Assembly (NCBI GenBank): GCA_947451035.1
Contig: CANFXR010000013.1
Span: 1 to 45,207 of the forward strand
Length of the DNA stretch: 45,207 bases
Direction of reading: 5' to 3'
Origin: Burkholderiales bacterium
GTDB taxonomy: Bacteria > Pseudomonadota > Gammaproteobacteria > Burkholderiales > Burkholderiaceae_C
The translations under genes and the position numbers were made by a program. The notes beneath the pieces are model-generated. The model was not told the origin of the DNA, searched no databases, and worked only from the letters and a program-made list of their open reading frames with translations. Below are positions 26,335 through 33,767 of this stretch, one piece after another; position 1 is the stretch's first letter, and every line of letters begins with the position of its first letter.

Positions 26335-27201
26335 TCAGCGGCAAATCAGCGGCGCGGCCGCGCGCTCGCCGGGCACGCCAACCGGCACAGCGGGTTCAAG
26401 CGCGACATCTTCAAGCGCCGCGCGCGATCCGTAGAGCGCGGCGACTTGCGCATCGGTGAAGTCGGCGGCCGGCCCGTCGTAGACGATGTGTCCGGCGCGC
26501 AGCGCGACGATGCGCGCAAAGCAGCGCCGTGCCACTTCGACCTGGTGCAGCGTGCACACCAGCGTGCGGTGGGCGCTGCGCGCGGCGGCGCTCAACTGCT
26601 CGATGACCTGCTCGGCGCGCGCCGGGTCGAGCGCCGACAGCGGCTCGTCGATCAGCCACAGCTCGGCATCGGCCACCAGCGCGCGCGCCAGACCGACGCG
26701 CTGACGCTCGCCGCCCGACAGCCGGTCGACGCGCTCCCACAGCTTGTCGCCCAGATCGAGTGCGGCCAGTGCCGCATGCGCCACGCCGGCTTCGCGCGGG
26801 TGCCACAGCGCACGCACGCTGGCGGCCAGCGATAGTCGTGGCAGCCGCCCGGCGAGCACCGCGCTCACCACGCGCTGACGCGGCGGCAGCGGCGGCACCT
26901 GAGGCGCCAGAAACAGCCGGCCACGCAGGTGTTGGCGATCGCGTGACGACAGCGCCCACGGCGCTTGCCCGAACAGCTCGAGCGAACCCGACTGCGGCGG
27001 CACCGCGCACGCCAGCGCGAGCAGCAAGCTGGTCTTGCCCGCGCCCGACGAGCCGATCAGCGCGACCTGCTCGCCCTGATGCACCTCGAGCGACAGCCCG
27101 TGCAACACCGGCACGCTGGCCAGCGGCGCGGCCGCCGCGTGCACACCGCGCAGCGCGACGACGAGCGGGCCGCGCGATCCCGCCGACGCGCCTGAGGTCA
27201 C
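26335..27201 (-). CDS. phnC: ABC transporter ATP-binding protein, PhnC family
   Basis: 288 residues. Walker A is IGSSGAGKTSLL, the signature is LSGGERQRVGLARAL, Walker B is LWLIDEPLSALDP and the switch His is in CTLHQVEVA. It energises uptake through the two PhnE permeases. Its GTG at 27201 overlaps the phnD stop (GTGA). A C-terminal tail of about 35 residues past the usual PhnC end (after YGSRAALEDV) is Pro/Ala-rich and unremarkable. No C-P lyase genes are in the window. Confidence 0.86.
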   Translation of the reverse strand: MTSGASAGSRGPLVVALRGVHAAAAPLASVPVLHGLSLEVHQGEQVALIGSSGAGKTSLLLALACAVPPQSGSLELFGQAPWALSSRDRQHLRGRLFLAPQVPPLPPRQRVVSAVLAGRLPRLSLAASVRALWHPREAGVAHAALAALDLGDKLWERVDRLSGGERQRVGLARALVADAELWLIDEPLSALDPARAEQVIEQLSAAARSAHRTLVCTLHQVEVARRCFARIVALRAGHIVYDGPAADFTDAQVAALYGSRAALEDVALEPAVPVGVPGERAAAPLICR

Positions 27202-28067
27202 TTCAGCAGTCCGGCGTGCTCGGCGGAGGCGCGGATGGTGTTGTAGTTCTCGGCCTTGGTCGGGATGAAGCGCGTGGCGCGCTGCAGGCCGAGGATTTCC
27301 TTGCCCTGCGGCGTGCTGGCGTCGAGTGACAGGAAGGCCTGGGTGATCTTGTTGCGCAGGTCGGCGGGCATGTCGGCGTGCACCGACCAGTTGTAGTCGT
27401 AGAAGCCCGGCGTCGTGTAGAAGACCTTGACCACGGAGGTGTCGACCTTCTTCTCGGCCACCAGACGGTCCCACACCGAGATGTTCAGCGCGCCGGCATC
27501 GACCTTGCCGCTGGCCACGGCGGCCACGGTGGCGTCGTGCGCACCCGAAAAGCTCACGCGCTTCAAGTCCGAGTCGGGGTTGATCTTGGCGGCCAGCAGG
27601 AAGCTGCGTGGCATCAGGTGGCCCGAGGTGCTCGACGGCGAGCCGAAGCTCAGCGTCTTGCCCTTGAGGTCTTCGAGCTTGGTGATGCCGCTGCTGGCGT
27701 CGGTGATGAACACCGAGCGGAATTTTTCGTCTTCTTCACGCTGCACCAGCGGGATCACGCGGCCTTCGGAGCGCACGCTGGCCTGCACGAAGGTGAAGCC
27801 GCCGAACCATGCGAGGTCGACCTTCTTGTTGACCAGCGCCTCGACGGCGGCGGCGTAGTCGGTGACCGGCGTCCACTCGACCTTCACGCCCAGCTTGGCT
27901 TCGAGGTACTGGCCCAGCGGCGCGAACTTGCGCGCGAGTTCGGTCGGCGACTCGTCGGGAATGGCGGTCACGCGCAGCACGGTTTGCGCCTGGGCAGCGA
28001 ACGCCAGCGTGGCGGTGGCGGCGATCAAGCCGAGCGAGCGGGCCCAGCGGGCGAGGGTGCAATTCAT
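27198..28067 (-). CDS. phnD: Periplasmic binding protein, PhnD family (phosphonate or possibly selenate)
   Basis: 289 residues with a signal peptide (LGLIAATATLAFAAQAQ). The mature start RVTAIPDESPTELARKFAPL, then VTDYAAAVEALVNKKVDLAW and LVQREEDEKFRSVF, is the PhnD fold. The IPDESPTEL wording is also what I associate with the PhnD-like subgroup named putative selenate binding proteins; no selD or sulfurtransferase gene is here to back that. The ATG has AGGA nine bases upstream. It leads the importer operon, and its promoter would lie in 28070-28150, divergent from the DUF2946 gene. Confidence 0.83.
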   Translation of the reverse strand: MNCTLARWARSLGLIAATATLAFAAQAQTVLRVTAIPDESPTELARKFAPLGQYLEAKLGVKVEWTPVTDYAAAVEALVNKKVDLAWFGGFTFVQASVRSEGRVIPLVQREEDEKFRSVFITDASSGITKLEDLKGKTLSFGSPSSTSGHLMPRSFLLAAKINPDSDLKRVSFSGAHDATVAAVASGKVDAGALNISVWDRLVAEKKVDTSVVKVFYTTPGFYDYNWSVHADMPADLRNKITQAFLSLDASTPQGKEILGLQRATRFIPTKAENYNTIRASAEHAGLLK

Positions 28068-28154
28068 GGGGAATCCTGAAACGAGGGCGGCAGCGTGCCG
28101 CGGGCAAACCCGAAGCGTAAAGGGCAAATCGACCTTCACGGCGGGGCAGGTCGC

Positions 28155-28160
28155 TAGACT
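28155..28160 (+). promoter_or_regulatory. Possible -10 element (TAGACT) before the DUF2946 gene
   Basis: TAGACT stands nine bases before the ATG at 28170, with GACCTT 18 bases upstream as a poor -35. The closeness to the ATG suggests a nearly leaderless message if used. Confidence 0.3.
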
Positions 28161-28169
28161 GCGGCCTGT

Positions 28170-28562
28170 ATGCCATTTTCCCTCATCCATCTGCGGCGTT
28201 CCTGCTGGCTGGCGCTCGTCGCCGCGCTGGCGCTGGCGCTGCTGCCCAGCGTGTCGCACGCGCTGGTCGCCTCGCGCGGGCACGGTGCTCTGGTGGAGGT
28301 GTGCACGACCCAGAGCGAGCGCGTGGTGGCGCTGGGCGAGGCGGCTGACGACCACGGTGTGCCGGTCTCGGCGGGGCTGCATCTCGAGCATTGCCCCTTG
28401 TGTGCGGCGTCGGCCACGGCGCTGGGGCTGCCACCGTCCGCGCTCACGCTGCACCGGGTGACGGTGTGCGTGGCCGCTCAGCCCGAGCGCTTTCTGCACG
28501 CGCCCGAAACGCCTTTTGCGTGGCGCAGCGCGCAGCCCCGGGCGCCGCCGGTTTTCTCCTGA
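28170..28562 (+). CDS. DUF2946 family protein
   Basis: 130 residues. An N-terminal hydrophobic segment (CWLALVAALALALLPSVSHAL) is a signal peptide or anchor. The conserved EHCPLC motif of DUF2946 follows in a His/Cys-containing region, then an Arg/Pro-rich tail. Members are small exported proteins often found beside copper and TonB receptor genes, so a metal-related role is likely but unproven. It lies 96 bases before an outer-membrane barrel gene in the same direction. Confidence 0.7.
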   Translation: MPFSLIHLRRSCWLALVAALALALLPSVSHALVASRGHGALVEVCTTQSERVVALGEAADDHGVPVSAGLHLEHCPLCAASATALGLPPSALTLHRVTVCVAAQPERFLHAPETPFAWRSAQPRAPPVFS

Positions 28563-28658
28563 TGTCCTGAAGCCAGCCCGGTGGGCGCGGTCTTGAGCCG
28601 TGCGTCCGGGCCATCAACGCATCTGCCGGGCCACGCGCCCGGCCATCGGGAGCTTTTC

Positions 28659-29642
28659 GTGAAAACCATCCAACATCACCTGCACACCGCAGGATGGGCC
28701 GCGCTCGTTGTCGGCCTGAGTGCCGCCACCGTGCCGGCTCACGCGTCTTGCGGCTCGTCGTCGTGCACGCTCATGACCGACCGCTACGCACAGGGCCAGG
28801 CCGAGGCTTACACGGGCTGGAGCGGCGACGTGCGGCTCGAGCTCATCGACCAGAAACAGTTGCGCAGCGGCACGTCGAACCTCAAGGCCAGCGAGGTCAC
28901 CAACGAAGACGCCATCGAGCGTCACACCAACAACGCCAACCTGGTCACCACGCTGGGCTACGGGTTCGACGGCGACTGGTCGGTTTCGCTGCGCGTGCCG
29001 CTGGTGCACCGCGACCACCGCCACAACCTCCTCGACGAGGCGACCGGTCTGCCCGGCGAGGCCGAGCAGTGGCGCTTCACCAGGCTGGGCGACGTGCAGC
29101 TGATCGGGCGCCGGCAGTTCGCGGCAGCGACCGGCGCCGATTCGTACGCACTGTTCGGCGGCTTCAAGCTGCCCACGGGGTCGACGCACATCACCAACGG
29201 CAGCGGCAGCCGCGCCGAGCGCGCCTTGCAGCCGGGCAGTGGCACCACCGATGCGGTGATCGGCGTGGCGGGCCGGCACGTGTTCGGCGCGACCGACGCG
29301 GCGATCGGCCAGCTCAGCGCCACGCAGGCGCTGGATTGCGACGAGGGCTTCAAGCCCGGGCGCCGGCTGGAGCTGTCGCTGGGCTGGTCACACGCGTGGT
29401 CGCACAGTCTGGGTACGGTCGTGCAGCTCAACGTGCGCCGGCGCGAGCGCGATGCGGGGGTGCAGGCCGAGCCGAACAACTCGGGATCGACGTCGGTCGA
29501 CCTGAGCCCCGGCGTGACCTTCGGGCTGGGCCATGCGTCGACGCTGTACGCGTACGTGCAGTTGCCGGTCTACCAGAAGGTCAACGGCATCCAGCTGGTG
29601 CCAAGGGCGTCATTCGTGATCGGCATGACGTCGGATTTCTGA
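28659..29642 (+). CDS. Outer-membrane beta-barrel protein of unknown substrate
   Basis: 327 residues from a GTG with GGGAG six bases upstream. It has a signal peptide (WAALVVGLSAATVPAHA). The mature start holds Cys-rich SCGSSSCTLMTDRY, followed by alternating amphipathic strands (for example ANLVTTLGYGFDGDWSVSLR) and a terminal Phe, the barrel-assembly signal. It resembles the transporter-like barrels grouped with the MetA phenol-degradation proteins. The pairing with DUF2946 hints at metal or small-molecule handling in the envelope. The frame is open upstream to 28581 but that part does not look coding. Confidence 0.68.
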   Translation: MKTIQHHLHTAGWAALVVGLSAATVPAHASCGSSSCTLMTDRYAQGQAEAYTGWSGDVRLELIDQKQLRSGTSNLKASEVTNEDAIERHTNNANLVTTLGYGFDGDWSVSLRVPLVHRDHRHNLLDEATGLPGEAEQWRFTRLGDVQLIGRRQFAAATGADSYALFGGFKLPTGSTHITNGSGSRAERALQPGSGTTDAVIGVAGRHVFGATDAAIGQLSATQALDCDEGFKPGRRLELSLGWSHAWSHSLGTVVQLNVRRRERDAGVQAEPNNSGSTSVDLSPGVTFGLGHASTLYAYVQLPVYQKVNGIQLVPRASFVIGMTSDF

Positions 29643-29673
29643 GCGCTGCCGACCGGGCCGCGGTCCGTGTCGA

Positions 29674-29699
29674 ACGAACGGGGGCACGCGCCCGTTCGT
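29674..29699. terminator. Strong hairpin between convergent genes
   Basis: Perfect 9-bp stem (ACGAACGGG and CCCGTTCGT) with an 8-base loop, midway between the barrel gene and the opposing small secreted protein gene. A likely shared end of transcription. No T-tract follows. Confidence 0.6.
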
Positions 29700-29712
29700 G
29701 ACACGCCGTGGC

Positions 29713-30186
29713 TCAGCCGCCTCGGCCGCGTTCGTGGTCGCGGTCTCGGTCGTGCTCTCTGCCTTCCTTGCGGCCGTGGCCGCGCTCGCGCTCGTCGTCG
29801 CCGCGGTCCGCGCCGCGCCCTTGCTGGCGCCCGCGCTCCCAGCCCGGGTGCGATTGCTCGTAGCGTTCGCGCACCCAGTCGTCGCGAACGAAGTAGACCG
29901 GCTGGCCGCACGCGTTGTAGTGGCTGCAGTAGCGCCGCCAGTCCTGCTGATGCATGGGCGGCACGTACAGGTAGATCGGGCGCCGCTCCATGTAGACGGG
30001 GGGCTGCGCAATGATCATCGGCTGCGCGTAGACGAGCGCCGGCTGCGGCACATCGCCGATGTCGATGCGCCCGTACACGCCGGGCTGGTGGATGCCGATT
30101 GACACGCCCACCGAGGTTTCGGCCAGCGCCGGGCCCACGGCCAGCGCGGCCAGCAGCACGGTCACGAGCTTGCTCATCTTGTTCAT
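29713..30186 (-). CDS. Small exported protein with charged C-terminal tail
   Basis: 157 residues with a signal peptide (LVTVLLAALAVGPALA). The mature part has a Pro/Tyr-rich core (IHQPGVYGRIDIGDVPQPAL, then YLYVPPMHQQDWRRYCSHYN) and two Cys that may pair. The last 45 residues are almost all Arg, Asp, Glu, Gly and His. It is a type of hypothetical protein that I associate with betaproteobacteria. The His/Asp-rich tail might bind metal, but this is inference. The ATG at 30186 is supported by AGGAG eight bases upstream. It diverges from the GDT1-like exporter gene. Confidence 0.72.
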   Translation of the reverse strand: MNKMSKLVTVLLAALAVGPALAETSVGVSIGIHQPGVYGRIDIGDVPQPALVYAQPMIIAQPPVYMERRPIYLYVPPMHQQDWRRYCSHYNACGQPVYFVRDDWVRERYEQSHPGWERGRQQGRGADRGDDERERGHGRKEGREHDRDRDHERGRGG

Positions 30187-30304
30187 GGTGTCTCCTGAAT
30201 TCATGGGGCTGCCCTGCACAACGTCCCCGGGCGCCCGGTGGACGACAGCGAGCGTCGGCCACTTGTTACCGGTTGTGCGGCGGGGCCAGTGTGGAGCCTG
30301 GCGC

Positions 30305-30310
30305 TAGACT
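30305..30310 (+). promoter_or_regulatory. Possible -10 element (TAGACT) for the GDT1-like gene
   Basis: TAGACT within GCGCTAGACTCCGCC, 89 bases before the ATG at 30400. The same core occurs before the DUF2946 gene. No good -35. Confidence 0.28.
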
Positions 30311-30370
30311 CCGCCCGCCTTGCGTCACGGGGGCGTGGGCGGCTTGGCCGCGGCCACGTTCCCGTCCACC

Positions 30371-30389
30371 CCCCCCCTTTGACCCCCCC
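30371..30389. repeat. C-tract motif shared with 33661-33684
   Basis: Seven C, TTTGA, seven C. TTTGACCCCCCC recurs on the opposite strand at 33673-33684. It lies in the leader of the GDT1-like gene. Confidence 0.35.
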
Positions 30390-30399
30390 GGAGCCCCCC

Positions 30400-30969
30400 A
30401 TGGAAGCCTTTCTCGTGTCGACCGGTGTGGTGGCCCTGGGTGAAATGGGCGACAAGACGCAGCTGCTGGCCATGCTGCTGGCGGTCAAGTTCAGGCGTCC
30501 GGTGCCCATCATCCTGGGCATCCTGGTGGCCACGCTGGCCAATCACTCGATGGCCGGTGCGCTGGGCGGTTGGGTGGCACACGCCCTGGGCCCCGACGTG
30601 CTGCGCTGGGTGATCGGCGTGTCGTTCATCGCCATGGCCGGCTGGATGCTGATCCCCGACAAGATCGACGAGAACGAGACGGCCCGCGTGCGCTTCGGCG
30701 TGTTCGGCACCACGGTCATCACGTTCTTTCTGGCCGAGATGGGCGACAAGACGCAAATCGCCACCGTGGCGCTGGCCGCGCGCTACTCCGACCTGCTGTG
30801 GGTGGTGGCAGGCACCACGCTGGGCATGATGATTGCCGACGTGCCGGCGGTGTTCGTGGGCGAAAAGATCGCGCAGAAGGTGTCGATGAAGCTGGTTCAC
30901 GGCATCGCCGCGGCGATCTTTGCGGCGCTGGGCGTGCTCACGCTGCTCGACGTCGGCAAGCTGTTCTGA
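30400..30969 (+). CDS. GDT1/TMEM165 (UPF0016) family cation exporter
   Basis: 189 residues, six predicted membrane helices arranged as two homologous halves. Each half starts with the family signature: EMGDKT at residues 15-20 and EMGDKT at 113-118. Bacterial members such as MneA and MntX-like proteins export Mn2+; others move Ca2+. The middle cytoplasmic loop (IPDKIDENETARVRF) is charged. The ATG at 30400 has CGGAG upstream in a very C-rich leader. I looked for the yybP-ykoY manganese riboswitch in front of it and could not make a convincing one. Confidence 0.9.
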   Translation: MEAFLVSTGVVALGEMGDKTQLLAMLLAVKFRRPVPIILGILVATLANHSMAGALGGWVAHALGPDVLRWVIGVSFIAMAGWMLIPDKIDENETARVRFGVFGTTVITFFLAEMGDKTQIATVALAARYSDLLWVVAGTTLGMMIADVPAVFVGEKIAQKVSMKLVHGIAAAIFAALGVLTLLDVGKLF

Positions 30970-31006
30970 CGCGGGGAGGGCCGAGACCCTCTCTCGTGCA
31001 CGTGGC

Positions 31007-31020
31007 TTGACCTGCATCAG
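31007..31020 (+). promoter_or_regulatory. FNR/Anr-like box upstream of the DksA-like gene
   Basis: TTGAC-CTGC-ATCAG has two mismatches from the FNR consensus. The -41.5 rule would put the start near 31055, just before the preferred ATG at 31068, and no clear -10 is seen, so the site is weaker than that at 6733. Confidence 0.42.
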
Positions 31021-31067
31021 TGTCGCCCCCCGCCCGGGGGACGACCATCCGCATGAAGGAGATGCCC

Positions 31068-31445
31068 ATGTCCATGCCCACCCACCTCACCCCGAGCCAG
31101 CGCTCGGAATTGGCCACGTTGCTGCAGACCCGTGTGCAGGCGATCGAGCGTCAATCGACCGTGCATCAAGACGGGTTGTCGCTCGTCGAGCACGCGCAGC
31201 AGGTGCTGCAGCAAGACGGCGACGACGCGCCGCAGCGCGCCGGCGACCGGGAGCTCGACTTCGCGGTGTCCGAGCGCGACGGCCAGCAGCTCGTCGGCTT
31301 GCGGCGCGCTCAAACCCGATTGAATGACGCTGACTTCGGCCACTGCATCGATTGCGGCGTCCACATCCCGTTCGAACGCCTGCGCATCGAGCCCGATGCC
31401 CTGCGCTGCGTGGCCTGCGAATCGACACACGAAAGGAAACTCTGA
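31068..31445 (+). CDS. DksA/TraR-family zinc-finger protein
   Basis: 125 residues. A helical N-terminal half (LTPSQRSELATLLQTR) is followed by a C-terminal C4 zinc finger: CIDCG, then CVACE 20 residues on. These proteins bind the RNA polymerase secondary channel and adjust initiation, often with ppGpp; short forms such as TraR act alone. I favour the ATG at 31068 because AAGGAG lies at 31056-31061; earlier in-frame starts are GTG 31020 and ATG 31053. It runs into the baeRF-like gene after one base, so the two are one unit. Confidence 0.82.
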   Translation: MSMPTHLTPSQRSELATLLQTRVQAIERQSTVHQDGLSLVEHAQQVLQQDGDDAPQRAGDRELDFAVSERDGQQLVGLRRAQTRLNDADFGHCIDCGVHIPFERLRIEPDALRCVACESTHERKL

Positions 31446-31446
31446 C

Positions 31447-31821
31447 ATGACGCTTGCTCACGCCGTGGTCTGGACCGACCACCAATCCGCGCAGGTGCTG
31501 CAGTTCAACGCCGACACCGTGGTGCCCCGCAAGGTCAAGTCGCACAGCCACCCGACCGGCCAGCACGGCAGCGCCGTGCGCAGCGAGCATGAATTCTTTG
31601 CTGCGGTGTGTGATGCGCTCGAAGGCATCCCCGAGGTGCTGCTGACCGGCTCGCACACCGCGATCGCCGACTTCCGGCACTACGTCGACAAGCACCGCCC
31701 ACAGACCGCGCTGCGCATCGCCGGCTACGAGGTGGTTGATCACCCGAGCGAGAACCAGCTGGTGGCGCTGGGACGCAAGTATTTCGAGCAGCGCGGCTGG
31801 GCGGCCCGAGCGCCTGCCTGA
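31447..31821 (+). CDS. Translational machinery-like protein (baeRF/host-attachment type)
   Basis: 124 residues. The start HAVVWTDHQSAQVLQF, then EVLLTGSHTAIADFRHYVDK and the end VDHPSENQLVALGRKYF, matches a small family annotated as translational machinery protein. It resembles the central domain of eRF1/Pelota found in bacterial eRF1-like proteins. No GGQ motif is present, so it is not a release factor. It may act on stalled ribosomes or in stress, which would suit its coupling to a DksA/TraR protein and a possible FNR site, but this is inference. Confidence 0.68.
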   Translation: MTLAHAVVWTDHQSAQVLQFNADTVVPRKVKSHSHPTGQHGSAVRSEHEFFAAVCDALEGIPEVLLTGSHTAIADFRHYVDKHRPQTALRIAGYEVVDHPSENQLVALGRKYFEQRGWAARAPA

Positions 31822-31875
31822 ACCGCCGCTGCCTGATGCCCACGCGGCCGACGGGCCGCTCACCGGAGAACTGCC

Positions 31876-33060
31876 ATGAGCAAGATCGACGTCGTCATCT
31901 GCCACCCCGTGCGCACGGCCATCGGCACGTACGCGGGAACGCTGAAGGACCTGCCGGCGCCCGCGCTGGGGGCCGCAGCGATCCGCGAGTGCCTCAAGCG
32001 CTCGGGACTGAGCGGCGAGCGGGTGCAGTCGGTGGTGCTGGGCAACGTCATCCAGGCTGGCGTGCGGATGAACTCGTCGCGCCAGGCCGCCATCGCCGGC
32101 GGGTTGCCGGTGGAAGTGCCGGCGATGACGGTCAACCGCGTGTGCGGCTCGGGCGCGCAGGCGATCGCCAGCGCCGCGCTCGAGATCTGGTCGGGTCAGA
32201 TCGATTGCGCGCTGGCCGGCGGCATGGAGAACATGGACCGCGCGCCGTACCTGCTGCCGCAGGGACGCTGGGGCGCGCGCATGGGCGACGTTTCGCTCAT
32301 CGACAGCATGCTGCATGACGGGTTGAACGACGCGTTCAGCGGCAAGCATTCCGGCTGGCACGCCGAGGATCTGGTGATCAGGAACGCCATCTCGCGTGAC
32401 GACCAGGACCGCTGGGCGCTGCGCTCGCAGCAGCGCTTTGCCGCAGCGCAGGCCGCGGGATGGTTCGCCGCGGAGATCGCGCCCGTCGAGGTGCCCGGCC
32501 GCAAGGGCCCCGTGGTCTTCGACAAGGACGAGCACAACCGGCCCGAAACCACCGCCGAGTCGCTGGCCAAGCTGAAACCCGCATTCCGCCCCGAAGGCAC
32601 GATCACCGCCGGCAACTCGCCGGGGCTCAATTCGGGCGCGTCGGTGATGCTGCTGGCCGAACGCGGCTGGGCCGAGAAGAACGCGCTGGTGCCGGTGGCC
32701 CGTCTGGTGGGTTACGGGCTGGCCGCGGTCGAGCCCGACTTCTTCGGTCTGGGCCCGGCACCGGCGGTGCGTCAGGCGATGGCGCGCGCGGGCTGGTCGC
32801 TGGCCGATGTCGACCGCGTCGAGATCAACGAGGCCTTTGCCGCCATCGCGCTGTCGTGCCTGCGCGAAATCGGGCTGGCCGAAGATGTGGTCAACGTCGA
32901 AGGCGGTGCGATCGCGCACGGGCATCCGATCGGCGCGAGCGGCGCGGTGCTCACCACGCGGCTGGTGCATTCGATGCAGCGCTCGGGCTGCCGGCGCGGC
33001 ATCGTGACGCTGTGCATCGGCGGCGGGCAGGGCATCGCGCTGGCGATCGAAATGCTCTGA
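31876..33060 (+). CDS. Acetyl-CoA acetyltransferase (thiolase)
   Basis: 394 residues, the usual length of a biosynthetic or degradative thiolase II. The acyl-accepting Cys is in VNRVCGSGAQA, His in the INEAFAAIAL region and in AHGHPIGASGAV, and the second catalytic Cys in LCIGGGQGIA. It condenses two acetyl-CoA to acetoacetyl-CoA or the reverse. It could serve polyhydroxybutyrate synthesis or fatty-acid or amino-acid breakdown; no phaB or phaC is here. The 54-base gap after the baeRF-like gene and a GGAG before the ATG allow co-transcription. Confidence 0.92.
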   Translation: MSKIDVVICHPVRTAIGTYAGTLKDLPAPALGAAAIRECLKRSGLSGERVQSVVLGNVIQAGVRMNSSRQAAIAGGLPVEVPAMTVNRVCGSGAQAIASAALEIWSGQIDCALAGGMENMDRAPYLLPQGRWGARMGDVSLIDSMLHDGLNDAFSGKHSGWHAEDLVIRNAISRDDQDRWALRSQQRFAAAQAAGWFAAEIAPVEVPGRKGPVVFDKDEHNRPETTAESLAKLKPAFRPEGTITAGNSPGLNSGASVMLLAERGWAEKNALVPVARLVGYGLAAVEPDFFGLGPAPAVRQAMARAGWSLADVDRVEINEAFAAIALSCLREIGLAEDVVNVEGGAIAHGHPIGASGAVLTTRLVHSMQRSGCRRGIVTLCIGGGQGIALAIEML

Positions 33061-33163
33061 CGCCGACCGCGGTCGGTGCCATCGGTTTGCAAGGGCTGCT
33101 GCCTTAACGTGCATCATCCGGGGTGAGTCGCCTCAACGGGCGCACCAACGTCACGGAGTACGC

Positions 33164-33532
33164 ATGAGAAGAATCGCAGCCACCCTGGCCGCCTGCCTGC
33201 TGGTCGGGTGCTCGTCCAATCCGAACATCGGCACGTCAGGCGACGTGGTGCGCGCCAAGCCGCCGGTCAATTACGCGTCGACCATCAACAACTACATCGA
33301 CCTGACGGTCAAGGGCGCGCAGACCAGCCGCGAACTGAACATCGGAGCCCCCGAGCGCGGCTCATGCCCGATGGGTCAGGGTGGCAACAATGGTCACGTG
33401 GGATGGGTGGTGCCGGTGCAGTACAGCGCACTCAACAAGGACGGCTCGACGGTGACGATCACGAAGTACTTCTTCTGGTTTGCCGACGAGCGGCTCAAGG
33501 GCGTCACGCGCCGCATGGAAGTCTGCCCCTGA
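33164..33532 (+). CDS. Small lipoprotein of unknown function
   Basis: 122 residues with a lipoprotein signal peptide ending LLVGCSS (lipid Cys at residue 16). The mature part is about 105 residues with two Cys in the second half (GSCPMGQGG and the C-terminal VCP) that could form a disulfide, and alternating polar/apolar strands (VGWVVPVQYSAL). The sorting residues after Cys (Ser-Ser) favour the outer membrane. No family recognised. It is transcribed alone, 103 bases after the thiolase. Confidence 0.75.
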   Translation: MRRIAATLAACLLVGCSSNPNIGTSGDVVRAKPPVNYASTINNYIDLTVKGAQTSRELNIGAPERGSCPMGQGGNNGHVGWVVPVQYSALNKDGSTVTITKYFFWFADERLKGVTRRMEVCP

Positions 33533-33660
33533 GCGTGGCGGCCTCGGCGACCAGCGGGCCCAAGCGGCGTTCGCGCGGCCGCTGACCTGCGCCGGCGGCA
33601 AGCCGGTCGGGCTAAGGGTGAGCTTCACGGGATGGGAAACACGTCAATTTGCCCGCCGAA

Positions 33661-33684
33661 CCCCCTGAATGAGGGGGGGTCAAA
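33661..33684. repeat. G/C-tract hairpin and repeated motif
   Basis: CCCCCT and AGGGGG form a 6-bp stem with a 5-base loop, followed by GTCAAAA; its complement contains TTTGACCCCCCC as at 30378-30389. It lies between the lipoprotein and the hybrid kinase gene and may end the upstream transcript. Confidence 0.35.
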
Positions 33685-33767
33685 ACGGCGGCGATAGCCC
33701 AAAATCGCTCGATGCGACAGATTCGTCGTCCGATGGCCGTCGAATCGACGCCACAGCCCACCCCCTC

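Noticed and set aside
24670-28067. Phosphonate catabolism operon
   Set aside because: Only importer genes are present; no phnG-M, phnX or phnW genes follow, so a degradation role cannot be claimed.
30187-30399. yybP-ykoY manganese riboswitch before the GDT1-like gene
   Set aside because: The gene family is a common target, but I could not find the conserved loop sequences or build the expected paired helices; the region is mostly GC-rich with C-tracts.
33669-33767. Earlier start of the PAS hybrid kinase at the ATG at 33669
   Set aside because: That ATG lies in the loop of a C/G-tract hairpin with no ribosome-binding site, and the added residues lack any domain character; the ATG at 33768 is preferred but not proven.
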